Both the position numbers and the translations under genes were made by a program. Shown piece after piece: positions 8,574 to 18,548 of a stretch of 64,000 nucleotides of DNA. The DNA is from CALCLY01 sp900552775 (lineage in GTDB: Bacteria > Bacillota > Clostridia > UMGS1883 > UMGS1540), in assembly GCA_937966555.1 (NCBI GenBank), contig CALCLY010000022.1:248001-312000 (forward strand), read 5' to 3'. The notes beneath the pieces are model-generated. The model searched no databases and had not been told where the DNA came from. It saw only the letters and a program-made list of their open reading frames with translations. Numbering within the stretch: position 1 is the stretch's first letter; each line of letters opens with the position of its first letter.

Positions 8574-11500
8574 TTTCCGTCACCTCCGATTTTTAATGCT
8601 TCGTAAATCATTTTTGCCGCTTCGGCACGGGTTGCAAATTTCACAGGTTCAAAATTACCGTTTCCCGTTCCGCTTAAAACTTTTGCCGAATACAAAGCCG
8701 AAACAGCTTCTTTTGCATAATCCGATATTTTTTCAAAATCCGAAAAATCCGCTGTTTTCTCAGACGCTTTAAGCTGTGCGGCTCTGAAAATTATCACCGC
8801 CATATCCTGTCTTGTGACATTGTCTCCTATACCGAAAATCTTTGCATTCCTTCCCAAAACAATTCCGTTTTTAAAAGCGGAAGAAACATAACCGTAATAC
8901 CATGCTTTTTTATTTACATCATCAAAACTGCTTTCGGCTTTCTCATCATAATCCGAAAAAGCAAGCAAAGCAAGCTTTGTAAACTCTTCACGCGTTATTT
9001 TATCGCCGGGTGCAAATGTTTTGCCGCTGCGTCCCTTTATAATGTCTTTTTCACATAAAGCATATATGGCTTCACGCGCCCAGTCAAACCCGTCAAGATC
9101 GGTAAATTCAGTATTAGTTTTCGATGTATCGTTTCCGTTTTTACCCGCAAGCTCTATTTTTGTTGTATTCCCTCCGCCGCTGCCCGAAGATGATGAATTT
9201 CCGGAGGAAGTGCCGCTTTCCGCTTTCTTTTGTTTTTTCACAAGAGCGGAAAATTCATCGTAAAAATCCGAAACAGTTTCAAACATTTTTCCGGAAAGGC
9301 TTGAATTTACCGGGACTTTGTTTTTCAGCTTTTCATAATCTGCCAGATCGAATTTTAAAAATACATTATTATCTTTTATGATCGCTGTAATATTCGTCTG
9401 ATTTTTTGTTCCTTCAACAGCTCTTAAAACCGTTCTTTCGTTAAATAATTTCTGCAGCTCTTCATCTTTTAATTTTTTTGCTATATCGGCATACACATTT
9501 TCTTTAACTTTTTCGTTTTGTTCAGCAAATGTTTTATACGCCTCAAAATTTTTACAGCCTATTTGATCCGCGTATTTTTCAAATAACTCTTTTATATCCG
9601 AGCCGTCTTTTGCAAATTCAAGTTTCGTATATGCGCATGCTTTCAAAAATACGGTGTTAAACTCTTCAATGGATTTAAACTTTTCATCTTCAAGTTTTGC
9701 ACGGCTTGAAACCACATATTCTGTCAGAAACTTATATTCGTCATCATTCATTAAATTAATCTCGGAAATATCTCCCGCAAAAACGTCTTTGTATTCTTCA
9801 GCCGCTGTCTTTATATTAAGTTCGGCAGCGTTAACACATTCAAGGGCGCTTTTTATTCTCTTGGGAGAAACGTATGAAAAACAATCTGCCTTAAATGTGC
9901 TTTTTCCGTCTTTCACAATAAGCATTCCGTACTTTCCGCCTGTTTCGCCGGGGTAAAACGCAAAAACATCTTTTTCTGCTTTGTCAAACTGTTTGATAAA
10001 AACAATATTTTCCGCAAGAGACGCGCCGTCTTTTATATCCTCGGCTGTTTTTCCGGGTTTCAGTATCAAAGCCGTAGTAGTGCCGCCCGTAATACCTGCA
10101 CCACTCACCGTAACGATACCTGTATCCATATCTTCGTGAAAACTTTCCGTTCTCTTTTCCGTATCCTTCAAAGGTTCTGTTCCGAAAAAAGCTCGGTTTT
10201 TCATCGGGTTCATTTCCGGTATACTGTCCCAAATATAAGACTCACAATAATTACCCTCGGATATCGGAGCTGAAACAGAATATTCAGTCATGCTCCCGTC
10301 AAGTACATTTTCCTCTGCCATCAAAAACAGAAGTTCGTTTGTTTCGCCGTCAAAAACAGCAAGTGCAATTGTAAATTTTTCCTCGCTGCCGTCATAAACC
10401 GCGCCGCTTACGGATGCTTTAACTTTTGAATCTTCGGACGAAATCGAAATATCGCTGAGGTCATATCTGTTTTTTACAATAACGTTAAACTTTCCGTCAT
10501 ATGTATTTCCCAAAACATCGCGAACACCGCTGACATTTACCGCATATGTTTTTCCGTATTCAAAATCAGACAGTGAAAGCGCGACTTGTTTCTCATCCGT
10601 CAAAACGGCGTTAATTTCTTTTCCGTCGGACTTATAAGTTCCGCACTCTGCTATTGGGTTCGAGAACGAAACGCAAACTTCACCCGGAACTATTGCAAAA
10701 ATCTCCGGATCCGGTGTTAACCCGGAGATATAAAGTCCTTCGTTTTGGTTTATGCCAAAGGTTTTTACAATTGTTTCTCCTTCGCCGCTGCCTTCGGTAT
10801 AAATTCCGGCATTTTTCATCGGAATACACGATGCCGGCAGCGAAGCTTCCGCAAGCACCGTTTCCCCGTTTAAAACGGAAACGGTTTTTTTCACAGTGTC
10901 AGTCTCCGCCTTCAGAGCAAGAATTTCGCCGTCTTTATAGCTGCCCTTTTCCTCTCCCAAAATATAAATTTTTTCGTCTTTAAGTTCAATTGTTTTTTCA
11001 CCGTTTAATGCAAAGAAGCTTTCGCTGCCTTTGGGCAAGACAGAAAAATCAAACCTGTATTTTCCGTAAAAATCATGCGGATATGAATATGTAAATCCGC
11101 TTTTCTGCGGCAAATCACCCGGGAGAACAATTCCGTTTTCGTTAATATCTGCCGCTCCGTCAACCTTCAGTTCTTCGGGCATTGAATCCAAGCCCTCAAA
11201 ACCGTAATTTGCACAAGCGTCGGGGTAATGAGGAGCAGTTACATTCACAGCCATATCATCATAAATAGTATGCGATGTGTCTTTTCTTCCCGAATAACCG
11301 AAAAGCAGTATGTTTATATCACGCAGATTCGCCGCTCTCTGAAGATAATATCCGCTGTCCGAAAACTCTCCATCCACGGAAGATATGCTCCATGTATAAT
11401 AAGCCGTCTCAATATTGTACTTTATCTCTATATCATACCATATGCCCGTTCTTGTTTTAAAGTCCTGAACTCTTTTTTCAAACATTTGCAAAGATCCGTT

Positions 11501-11902
11501 TGGCTCAAAATATCCCGCCATATACGCTGACGAAGATGCGCTTGAACGAAGAAGAATGGTTCTTCCGCTGTTAAAATCCTCAAGCTGCATCGAAAGATTT
11601 ATCTTTATTGAATCCGTAACAGGTTTTTTAAAGTTATATCTCAGCGAAAGATAAGCTTGAGTTTTGTTTATAAGTTCAAGGCTTATTCCTCTGTCCGTCT
11701 TAGCCGCACGCGCACCGTCGGTTCCGCTTTTTCCGTAATTAAAAGTGAAACTGCCCAAAGTATTGCCGGCAGGTAAAACCGCAAGTGTATCGTCATCGCC
11801 TTTAAAGTCTTCAAACCTCATTGCGGGCTGAGTGTCGGCAAAAGCGCCCAGAGGTGATGCGAGCATAAACCCCGCACATACAAGAGAAATAATTTTTTTC
11901 AT
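8570..11902 (-). CDS. Large surface protein with C-terminal SLH repeats
   Basis: A 1,110-aa precursor with a signal peptide (MKKIISLVCAGFMLASPLGAFA). Residues about 25-225 look like a LamG/concanavalin-like sandwich. They are followed by a second beta domain, a Big_5-type Ig domain (around GLTPDPEIFAIVPGEVCVSFSNP), a beta module ending in YIWDSIPEMNP, a helical stretch (about 700-880), a Gly/Ser linker and three SLH repeats at the C-terminus (FTDLDGFDWAREAIYAL, FDDVNKKAWYYGYV, FSDFEKISDYAKEAV). SLH repeats bind pyruvylated secondary wall polymer, so it should be anchored to the cell wall. The partly visible gene at 63102-64000 has the same C-terminal layout. An AGGAGG site precedes the ATG; the start is 10 bases after the previous stop. 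Ligand unknown. Confidence 0.85.
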   Translation of the reverse strand: MKKIISLVCAGFMLASPLGAFADTQPAMRFEDFKGDDDTLAVLPAGNTLGSFTFNYGKSGTDGARAAKTDRGISLELINKTQAYLSLRYNFKKPVTDSIKINLSMQLEDFNSGRTILLRSSASSSAYMAGYFEPNGSLQMFEKRVQDFKTRTGIWYDIEIKYNIETAYYTWSISSVDGEFSDSGYYLQRAANLRDINILLFGYSGRKDTSHTIYDDMAVNVTAPHYPDACANYGFEGLDSMPEELKVDGAADINENGIVLPGDLPQKSGFTYSYPHDFYGKYRFDFSVLPKGSESFFALNGEKTIELKDEKIYILGEEKGSYKDGEILALKAETDTVKKTVSVLNGETVLAEASLPASCIPMKNAGIYTEGSGEGETIVKTFGINQNEGLYISGLTPDPEIFAIVPGEVCVSFSNPIAECGTYKSDGKEINAVLTDEKQVALSLSDFEYGKTYAVNVSGVRDVLGNTYDGKFNVIVKNRYDLSDISISSEDSKVKASVSGAVYDGSEEKFTIALAVFDGETNELLFLMAEENVLDGSMTEYSVSAPISEGNYCESYIWDSIPEMNPMKNRAFFGTEPLKDTEKRTESFHEDMDTGIVTVSGAGITGGTTTALILKPGKTAEDIKDGASLAENIVFIKQFDKAEKDVFAFYPGETGGKYGMLIVKDGKSTFKADCFSYVSPKRIKSALECVNAAELNIKTAAEEYKDVFAGDISEINLMNDDEYKFLTEYVVSSRAKLEDEKFKSIEEFNTVFLKACAYTKLEFAKDGSDIKELFEKYADQIGCKNFEAYKTFAEQNEKVKENVYADIAKKLKDEELQKLFNERTVLRAVEGTKNQTNITAIIKDNNVFLKFDLADYEKLKNKVPVNSSLSGKMFETVSDFYDEFSALVKKQKKAESGTSSGNSSSSGSGGGNTTKIELAGKNGNDTSKTNTEFTDLDGFDWAREAIYALCEKDIIKGRSGKTFAPGDKITREEFTKLALLAFSDYDEKAESSFDDVNKKAWYYGYVSSAFKNGIVLGRNAKIFGIGDNVTRQDMAVIIFRAAQLKASEKTADFSDFEKISDYAKEAVSALYSAKVLSGTGNGNFEPVKFATRAEAAKMIYEALKIGGDGK

Positions 11903-11912
11903 GATTGCCTCC

Positions 11913-13325
11913 TTACTTTTCGATATGCGTTACTACTTTTATTTTTCCGCTTTTCAAGACTTCGGTTTTTTCAAAACCACCTTCCTTTTCACTATAAAAA
12001 TCAATAAAAGATGTTGTTCCCTTCATCTTATTAAATTCCTCCTCACTAACTTCTTTCAGAGATATATTATTAAGAAGCATTTTTGCTGTATCTCCGTAAA
12101 ACGCTTCATAATTTTCAAGTTTAAATTTTACACTTTCAAGTTTTTCAAAGGGTTTATCCTTAATATGTACCCGAGTAAATTCCTCTCCGCCGCATGAAAC
12201 CGAAAGAGTATGCTCTCCGCTCTTTGTATCGGCAAAAATTTTCAGGTTATAAATCAAATCTGTTCTCGGAGTAAATCCCGTGCTTGCACCGCCGAAAACC
12301 AAAGTTCCGCTTAATGCTTTAAACTCCAGTATTTTTTCATCGTTTAAATATACGCATTTATCACTGTTCAAATCCGGGAATCCTATATCCGTCTCAAACA
12401 AAATGAAGTTTTCCGCACTCACGGAAAATTTTTTACAAACCTCTGTTCCTGAGTTAAAATTTTCACAAACAGAAAGCATTTTTCCGTTTAAATTGCGTTC
12501 CGTAAACATTCCCGAAAATTTATGTTCAGCGTCATAAAATCCGTATATACCGGAACCCGTAAATCCCTCCGGTGGCAAAGTGCCGTCTTTTGATTCATAA
12601 TAGTTTTCAAAACTTACCGTTTCATTTTCTTTATAAAGTGCAGGCGTGTGTTCAATCAGCACATCGTCTATATAAGTTTTACAAACATCGCTTGAAATCT
12701 TTCCGGACTCTTCGAACAAAACTTGTTCAACACTATCAAGCCCTTCAAACGGAGCAAAGCCTGTAAAGTCAAATTCCGTACTGCGCCATGTTATACATAT
12801 TTTTGCAAAACATGATGTCACATCATACTTTATGTCAACGTCATACCACTCATTTGGGACGCCGTAAAGCGTATTGAAACCGTTTTTGAGTTTTTGTCCC
12901 ATAACCGTTATAAGGTTGCTGTCTTCCCACTTTATAATATTATAGGGAACGCTGGAGCCTTTCTTTCTGAACCGGAAAAAGTGAATAGTTTCACCGTCCC
13001 CGCCGGTTATTTTAAAAGAATATTTTACATGAATGCCCTCTGCAGCGCAGTTTCCCGAGCCGAAAACATATCTCACGCCCGGATATTGATCCTTTTCATG
13101 AACCAGAACAAGACTTGTTCCCTTTCCCGTCTTTTCCGCCGTCACCCCGTCATTGGTACAATTGTTAAGACTCCATGCACCGTATGAACCTTTTTCGGGA
13201 AGCGATTTAAGAGATGAGCCGGGGGAATAGCTTTCAAAATCAAAGCTGTCCCCCACACTCCCCTGAGCGGAAACCAAACTACATAAAAGCGTTAATGCCA
13301 AAACCGCGCCGATACACTTTTTCAA
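11913..13325 (-). CDS. Secreted LamG-like beta-sandwich protein
   Basis: A 470-aa precursor beginning at a TTG codon (13325) preceded by AGGAG 10 bases upstream; the first 20 residues form a signal peptide (MKKCIGAVLALTLLCSLVSA). Two LamG/concanavalin-like domains can be made out (about 25-215 and 230-430), each with the pattern of a short NEWYDV-type strand followed by a YIDDV-type strand. There is no SLH, sortase or lipobox motif, so it is either released or held by a partner. It is part of the region-A operon between the deacetylase-like protein and the SLH pair. No catalytic motif is visible; a carbohydrate-binding or scaffolding role is an inference. Confidence 0.75.
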   Translation of the reverse strand: MKKCIGAVLALTLLCSLVSAQGSVGDSFDFESYSPGSSLKSLPEKGSYGAWSLNNCTNDGVTAEKTGKGTSLVLVHEKDQYPGVRYVFGSGNCAAEGIHVKYSFKITGGDGETIHFFRFRKKGSSVPYNIIKWEDSNLITVMGQKLKNGFNTLYGVPNEWYDVDIKYDVTSCFAKICITWRSTEFDFTGFAPFEGLDSVEQVLFEESGKISSDVCKTYIDDVLIEHTPALYKENETVSFENYYESKDGTLPPEGFTGSGIYGFYDAEHKFSGMFTERNLNGKMLSVCENFNSGTEVCKKFSVSAENFILFETDIGFPDLNSDKCVYLNDEKILEFKALSGTLVFGGASTGFTPRTDLIYNLKIFADTKSGEHTLSVSCGGEEFTRVHIKDKPFEKLESVKFKLENYEAFYGDTAKMLLNNISLKEVSEEEFNKMKGTTSFIDFYSEKEGGFEKTEVLKSGKIKVVTHIEK

Positions 13326-13363
13326 TTTCCGCTCACTCCTTTCATTTTCCTCTTTTTTGCAAG

Positions 13364-16135
13364 TTATTTAACTTCCGCAGCGTAAGCCGTGTATTCACTC
13401 GGCGTCATAAACATTGCTCCCTGTGCCTTGAGCCAAAGCACAAATTCTTTGAATCTTGCCTCAGCGCCGTCGTAATCCTTCCAGCCGTAGGGATGCGACT
13501 GAAGCATAACATATTCGCTTCCGTTTGTCTTTGCCGTTTCCCAGCTTGCCTTAAGATCTTCAACCGCGCGCGTGCAGCCTGTGCCGCCCTCTTCCATTTT
13601 CAGAGATTTGTAAAGCGGCGTGAAGTTATGCTTACCCTCAAGATACGAGGGCAGCGAGTTTGCTATGAGCATAACTGTTTTAATTTTTTTAAATTCATTG
13701 TCAAGAAGCTGCACTGTTGCCTCGTCCATGTCATTTGACGGAGGGTTAAAGGCTTTAATGTCAATCCCGTATCTGTCCGAGGTTTCAAAAACCGCCGTAA
13801 ACTCCGCTCTCTGCGTTTCCGTGGTTGTCGTTACGGGGTCTTTTGTATCAAGAAGCGTATCTCCGTTTACAACCGTTCCGTTTTTGAATTTTCCGCTTCT
13901 CCAGTCATAGCCGTGAGACCAGACCTCAATGCGCGGATTGTCGTTTATCGCTTTTATTCTCGCCTTTTCTCCGGGGGTTGCGTTGTTTTCTCCGAGAGTA
14001 TATCCCATAAGACCGAAGCTTGCTTTGAGCTCGTTTTCCACCACCCAGTCTTTTACGCTCTCAAATACCGGCAGTCTTGAGCTGTAGCCGAAATCATCAA
14101 GCTTTAAAAGTACAATCGGCAAATCCGTTGTAGGCTTAAGAATTGCCGCAGCACCGAATGGTGCAAGCGTTACGGAATCCCATCTAAGCGATTTTACAAC
14201 ATATGTTTTGCCGTCATCGGGAACCGTCAGTGAAAGCTCGGACGTGCTCTCACCATTGTTCGCCGAAATCGTCTCCGTTCTCACCTGAGAAAGTCTTCCG
14301 TCGCAATACAGCGCAAGAGTATGCATTACATTAAGCGTAACTCCGTTGTGCGCCTCGGCTTTAAATGACGCCGTAACCTCACCGGGTGTCAGAAGTGTCA
14401 GTATATTGCCGTCTCTGAGGAAGGAAACATTTCCCAGAAGCGTATCCTGCATATGCGTGTCAAACTCGATGTAATCTGTAAGCGTGAGCCCGTTTTCGTC
14501 GGTAATTCCATCAAAGCTTACATGGTAATGCTTTCCGCTTTGTTTTTCAAAGTTTACCTTTAAAGTATAATCGTCCACCCTTTCGACGGAGTCTATCGTT
14601 CCCTTGCCGAAGTTTAACGCAAGCTTTCCCTTGAGCGCTTCGGGCGTTTCCGCGGCCGCAAGCTTATTGTTGAATTTAATTATTACATCGTCGTCTTTTT
14701 TTACGTTTATTTCGGGGCCGGTTGTAGATTCGGCGTAATTTACCTTAAACGACTCCGCGTTTTCACGCGCGGGCTCAATAATTTTCAAATTGTCTATCCA
14801 GTAATGGCAGCGTTCCAAAGCCTTGGGGTTATTGGTCATTCTGAACATAAGGCGTCTTACGTTTGAGACAATCGTTTTATCGTGTGTATACGTATCGTGC
14901 GCTATAAGACTTCCGGTGTCATCCCAAACCCAGTATTCCTCGGTTTTTGTCTCGGAAACATAGATTATGCGGACGTCATACCACTTATTAATCTCATAGG
15001 GATATGACTTTCCTCCAACGTCTATTGTGCCATTCGTTGAAAACTGCATAGCGGTCAGCTGCGGCGCGCTCGTCACCTCATCGGTCTTTACAAGCGACAG
15101 ATAAATTACTCTGCTGTTTCCGTTAAGCTCCGGGACTTTCACAGAAAAGCGCGCGTCCATAGCCGGTATCGGAGTTTTCATATCAGCCCCCAATGTCGGA
15201 TATGTCTGTTTTTCCGCCATTATCTTTGCACTTGTGCCCTTGCCTGCCGTGTTATCGGATACGACGCCGTCCGTCCCTTGCTGCTGATAATTGAGTGAAT
15301 AGTTGAAAATCGTATTTCCGGGATTTCTCGGCAGGGTTGACGGCTCGTCTGAAACATAATCTTCAAAATCATCGGCTATTCCGCGCTTTGGACTGTAGCT
15401 GAACGAGGTCTCCGCCTTTACATTGTCCCAATAGCAATAAGAATCCTCTGTAAGATTCTTACAGTTTATACTGTTAAAAAACTCAATTTTGTTTATATAC
15501 TCAAACTGTACCGAGTTTTTGGCCTCTCCGGTTTGGTTAAGCACAAGCTCGCCGTCACAGGTAATTATAACTCTGTATATTTTTTCGTTCATGTTGTACC
15601 ACATTTTGACGTCGTACCACTTGTTTAATTCGTATCTTTTGCCGCCCGTGTCGTTGCCGAACAGCTCGATTGTATTGCTCTTTGTAAAATACAGCGAGGA
15701 TATCGGGGTGGAGCCCTTGTCACCGTAAAGCCTTAAAACACGCGGTATTGCGTTTTCCGCATAAAAAGAGCCTTCAAAATAAAACGTGTCATAAAGCTTT
15801 TCGTTAAACCAATATGTTACGCCGCCGTATACGCCGCTGTCGTCAACATGACCCTGGTAAATTTTAAGAGCCTTGCCGTATTTGCTGCCCGCAGGACCCG
15901 CGGCGTAAGCGCCGTTGCCGGCGTTCTGCGCTTCTCTCTGGGTCATGTAGCCGTTGGGCGTTTCGTGAATATGCTGTCCCCAGCCGTTATAGGTGTCGGG
16001 GTCGTCTTTGTTGTAAGTTGTCGTAAACGTCTCAAAATCCGTCCCGTCGGAAAAGTCCTGATGTGCAGCCGCCGGCAGAGCCGAAAGGCTCAAAAGCATA
16101 CACACCGCCAGGAAAATGCCGGTTAGTTTTTTCAT
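13364..16135 (-). CDS. Secreted LamG-like/Ig-like protein with degenerate polysaccharide-deacetylase domain
   Basis: A 923-aa precursor. The ATG at 16135 is preferred because AAGGAG lies 8 bases upstream; an in-frame GTG at 16144 overlaps that site. The signal peptide ends near ...ALPAAA. Two LamG-like domains follow (about 30-240 and 250-460), then a Big_5-type Ig domain (about 465-570), a beta module (KSLRWDSVTLAPF) and, from about residue 672, a NodB/DUF2334-like polysaccharide-deacetylase fold. The Asp-Asp of motif 1 is present (KLDDFG, 680-681) and one His of motif 2 (WSHGYDW, His741), but the second motif-2 His is absent and the RPP motif reads FNPPSN. A late His (QSHPYGW, about 881) remains. 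Activity is therefore uncertain. It begins 5 bases after the lyase stop. Confidence 0.8.
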   Translation of the reverse strand: MKKLTGIFLAVCMLLSLSALPAAAHQDFSDGTDFETFTTTYNKDDPDTYNGWGQHIHETPNGYMTQREAQNAGNGAYAAGPAGSKYGKALKIYQGHVDDSGVYGGVTYWFNEKLYDTFYFEGSFYAENAIPRVLRLYGDKGSTPISSLYFTKSNTIELFGNDTGGKRYELNKWYDVKMWYNMNEKIYRVIITCDGELVLNQTGEAKNSVQFEYINKIEFFNSINCKNLTEDSYCYWDNVKAETSFSYSPKRGIADDFEDYVSDEPSTLPRNPGNTIFNYSLNYQQQGTDGVVSDNTAGKGTSAKIMAEKQTYPTLGADMKTPIPAMDARFSVKVPELNGNSRVIYLSLVKTDEVTSAPQLTAMQFSTNGTIDVGGKSYPYEINKWYDVRIIYVSETKTEEYWVWDDTGSLIAHDTYTHDKTIVSNVRRLMFRMTNNPKALERCHYWIDNLKIIEPARENAESFKVNYAESTTGPEINVKKDDDVIIKFNNKLAAAETPEALKGKLALNFGKGTIDSVERVDDYTLKVNFEKQSGKHYHVSFDGITDENGLTLTDYIEFDTHMQDTLLGNVSFLRDGNILTLLTPGEVTASFKAEAHNGVTLNVMHTLALYCDGRLSQVRTETISANNGESTSELSLTVPDDGKTYVVKSLRWDSVTLAPFGAAAILKPTTDLPIVLLKLDDFGYSSRLPVFESVKDWVVENELKASFGLMGYTLGENNATPGEKARIKAINDNPRIEVWSHGYDWRSGKFKNGTVVNGDTLLDTKDPVTTTTETQRAEFTAVFETSDRYGIDIKAFNPPSNDMDEATVQLLDNEFKKIKTVMLIANSLPSYLEGKHNFTPLYKSLKMEEGGTGCTRAVEDLKASWETAKTNGSEYVMLQSHPYGWKDYDGAEARFKEFVLWLKAQGAMFMTPSEYTAYAAEVK

Positions 16136-16140
16136 CAAAG

Positions 16141-18534
16141 TCACTCCTTATACTCTAAAAATTTTTTTAATTTCGGTTCATTGCCTTCTTTTGTCCAAAT
16201 CATTACAACAAGCTTATATCTTTGCGCGTCACCGGGAACCTCAACCACGCCTTCCTCCGTTCCGGCAACGCTTAAATCAAGTGTTTTTGTTTTTACGCTC
16301 ACTATTCTTTCGGTTTCCCTGTCTATAAGCGCCGTGTAAATTACTCCTTCTGTATTTCTCTCCTTTTTGCGGTACCGCAGGGCATATACCGATGAAGCTC
16401 CGTTTTTTGTTACGGTCACCTCGACCGTACCCGGAAACACTTCGGGCTTTGTGATTTTTATGCTTCCTTCGCCCGACGCGCTCACGCTGTGATATGAATC
16501 GGCTTCGATTTCATAAATATGCCTGTCCGGCGAAAAACCATCAAGCGCCAAGCCGTTTAATTTGATTTGCGAAAGCTTCGGTTTTTCGGTGAAATCCGCG
16601 TTTTGTGAAACGCTCCACTCCGACAGAGGAACATAAACGGGCGCCGCCAACTCATGTAGGTATCTTTCCGGTGTAAACGCAACACATATTTCCGTGTCCT
16701 TTACGTTTTCGAGATGCATTGCAAGCTTTCTGTAGCCGGTATTGGGGTTCTGCCCTTCGCAGACGGGCGATGAAGGCAGCGGTGCGGCGTCCATGACTTC
16801 AAACGTGCCGCCGCGCACAATTTCGGCTTTCAGCCTGTTGTCTCCCATACTCAGAAGCGCGCTTTTCCCGTCCTCCGATATCAGCGCCTGCGCCTCGGTG
16901 TGCATAAACCAATAAATTTCATTTTCCTCCGTGCTTTTTATTTCATCTGTGACCACCACTCTCCTTCTGCCGTCCGTAAGCATTATTCCGCGCTTTGCAC
17001 TTTGTACGTAATCCTCATACGCACAGGTTGTATCGGTTATCGCAAACGCCTCGGAATATCCCGATTCGAACCTGTCTATATACGCATGAGCGTTCTCTGC
17101 CTGATCATACATTCTGCCGTCGGGATTAAATACCAGAACGTTGTGTCCCTCCGCTCTGTTTCTGTATTTGTTGAAAAACTTTCCCGGAAGGTTATAGTTT
17201 TCGTACCCGAGATCGGCGGCAAACCTGTCTCCCATAGAGTCTATGACAAATTCGCCTATGTCAAGATGGCCGTGAGCCGCCTTGTTGTTTCCCGCATGAA
17301 GTCCGCAAAAAAGCATTTCGTCCGTATTCCATGAGCTTCTCATTGTGACGGCGTCGGCGTTGTCATACTTTGCGTCCCGCCGCATAAACGCCTCGCCGCC
17401 GTTCGGATTTCCTTTGAAATAGAACAGCTCGCGGTAATTGGGCTCAATATTTTCTTTTTCCATCATATTATATCTGAAGCTTTTCAGATACGGCTGCGAA
17501 AACCTTTCCGCAAACCAGAAAAACTCTTTTGTATCTATTTTTTTCAGGGGCGATTGTCCCGCGTCGGAAAAATTGAACGTGTAAACCCCCGTCATTTCAA
17601 CCGGATACAGCCCTGCCTTTGAGAAGCCCTCTATATCGGAAAGACCGTAATCCGTCCCCGCTGCCGTATTAAGGCTTTCAATACACTCAACAGCGGTTTC
17701 TGTGGCAAGCTGCCAATAGGCAACACCCTCATACCACGCCCCGTCGGGTCCGTATTCCTTAACGCCGCGCGCAAAGCTTCTTATTCCTTCGCAAAGCACC
17801 CTGTTTGTGTATCCGCTCTCGTCCTCATCACATATGGCAAGCGATGCCATAATCGCTCCGCTGCCGCATTCAAGAGTCCAGTTGTCCGCTTTTCCGAACG
17901 CCCACGTATAAACGCGCGATTTACCGTCGTTTCCGACAGCCACGCCGTCATATACATCGCACGTCGGCTTTAAGCCCTTATCGCAGAGCGCCTCGCGCAT
18001 ACTCCTTCTCTGCACGGGAGTAAGATAATCGTAAAGCCAGTCATAGCCCAAAGCCATGCCGTTCATAAACTGCCCCGTGTCAAGAAAATGATAAGGATTC
18101 CAGCTGCTCCACGATAAAAGCGCTTCAATCTCTCTCCATGCTCTGTCGGCAAATGAGGTTTCTCCCGTTATTTTATAAATAAGTGCGTTTTGCGAAACGA
18201 TTTTTGCAAACTGCCCCGACTGCACTCTCATTCTTATGCCGTCTGTCGTTCCGTACACAATAGGCTCTCTTTTTGAATATCGTATCGTATCCGCTTTTAT
18301 TTCTCTGAACCAGTTTCCCTTAATGCCGCCCGCATCTATTTCGTCACGCAATGCCTCAAAGCCATCCGCGTCTGCAAAAAGCCTCGGATGACCGTTAGCC
18401 GGGTGAAGCCGCTTCACATCCGATACAACCTGACCGCAGGCAAGCGAATCATATTGCCCCGTATCGGAGGCGCGCGCTGCCGTGCTTATCATAAGCGCAA
18501 GCGGCAATATTAAGCTTAAAATTTTTCTCCGCAA
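16141..18534 (-). CDS. Heparinase II/III-type polysaccharide lyase (zinc triad intact)
   Basis: A 797-aa secreted lyase. I choose TTG at 18534: GGAGG lies 8 bases upstream and translation gives a clean signal peptide (LRRKILSLILPLALMISTAARA); a GTG at 18552 overlaps the previous stop and would add six residues. After HPRLFADADGF (DUF4962-like) comes the helical toroid, with GYDWLYDYLT, NWTLECGSG and PDGAWYEGVAYW, where the Tyr is the likely catalytic base. The beta-sandwich then has His421-Gly-His423, Asp441 and His464, matching the catalytic His and the zinc ligands His408/Asp425/His450 of Pedobacter heparinase II. Two C-terminal beta modules follow. It is a tandem paralogue of the upstream lyase but lacks that protein's N-terminal LamG and C-terminal F5/8C domains. 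The target may be a glycosaminoglycan or other uronic-acid polymer; the substrate is not proven. Confidence 0.88.
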   Translation of the reverse strand: MRRKILSLILPLALMISTAARASDTGQYDSLACGQVVSDVKRLHPANGHPRLFADADGFEALRDEIDAGGIKGNWFREIKADTIRYSKREPIVYGTTDGIRMRVQSGQFAKIVSQNALIYKITGETSFADRAWREIEALLSWSSWNPYHFLDTGQFMNGMALGYDWLYDYLTPVQRRSMREALCDKGLKPTCDVYDGVAVGNDGKSRVYTWAFGKADNWTLECGSGAIMASLAICDEDESGYTNRVLCEGIRSFARGVKEYGPDGAWYEGVAYWQLATETAVECIESLNTAAGTDYGLSDIEGFSKAGLYPVEMTGVYTFNFSDAGQSPLKKIDTKEFFWFAERFSQPYLKSFRYNMMEKENIEPNYRELFYFKGNPNGGEAFMRRDAKYDNADAVTMRSSWNTDEMLFCGLHAGNNKAAHGHLDIGEFVIDSMGDRFAADLGYENYNLPGKFFNKYRNRAEGHNVLVFNPDGRMYDQAENAHAYIDRFESGYSEAFAITDTTCAYEDYVQSAKRGIMLTDGRRRVVVTDEIKSTEENEIYWFMHTEAQALISEDGKSALLSMGDNRLKAEIVRGGTFEVMDAAPLPSSPVCEGQNPNTGYRKLAMHLENVKDTEICVAFTPERYLHELAAPVYVPLSEWSVSQNADFTEKPKLSQIKLNGLALDGFSPDRHIYEIEADSYHSVSASGEGSIKITKPEVFPGTVEVTVTKNGASSVYALRYRKKERNTEGVIYTALIDRETERIVSVKTKTLDLSVAGTEEGVVEVPGDAQRYKLVVMIWTKEGNEPKLKKFLEYKE

Positions 18535-18548
18535 CGCGGACACCTCCG

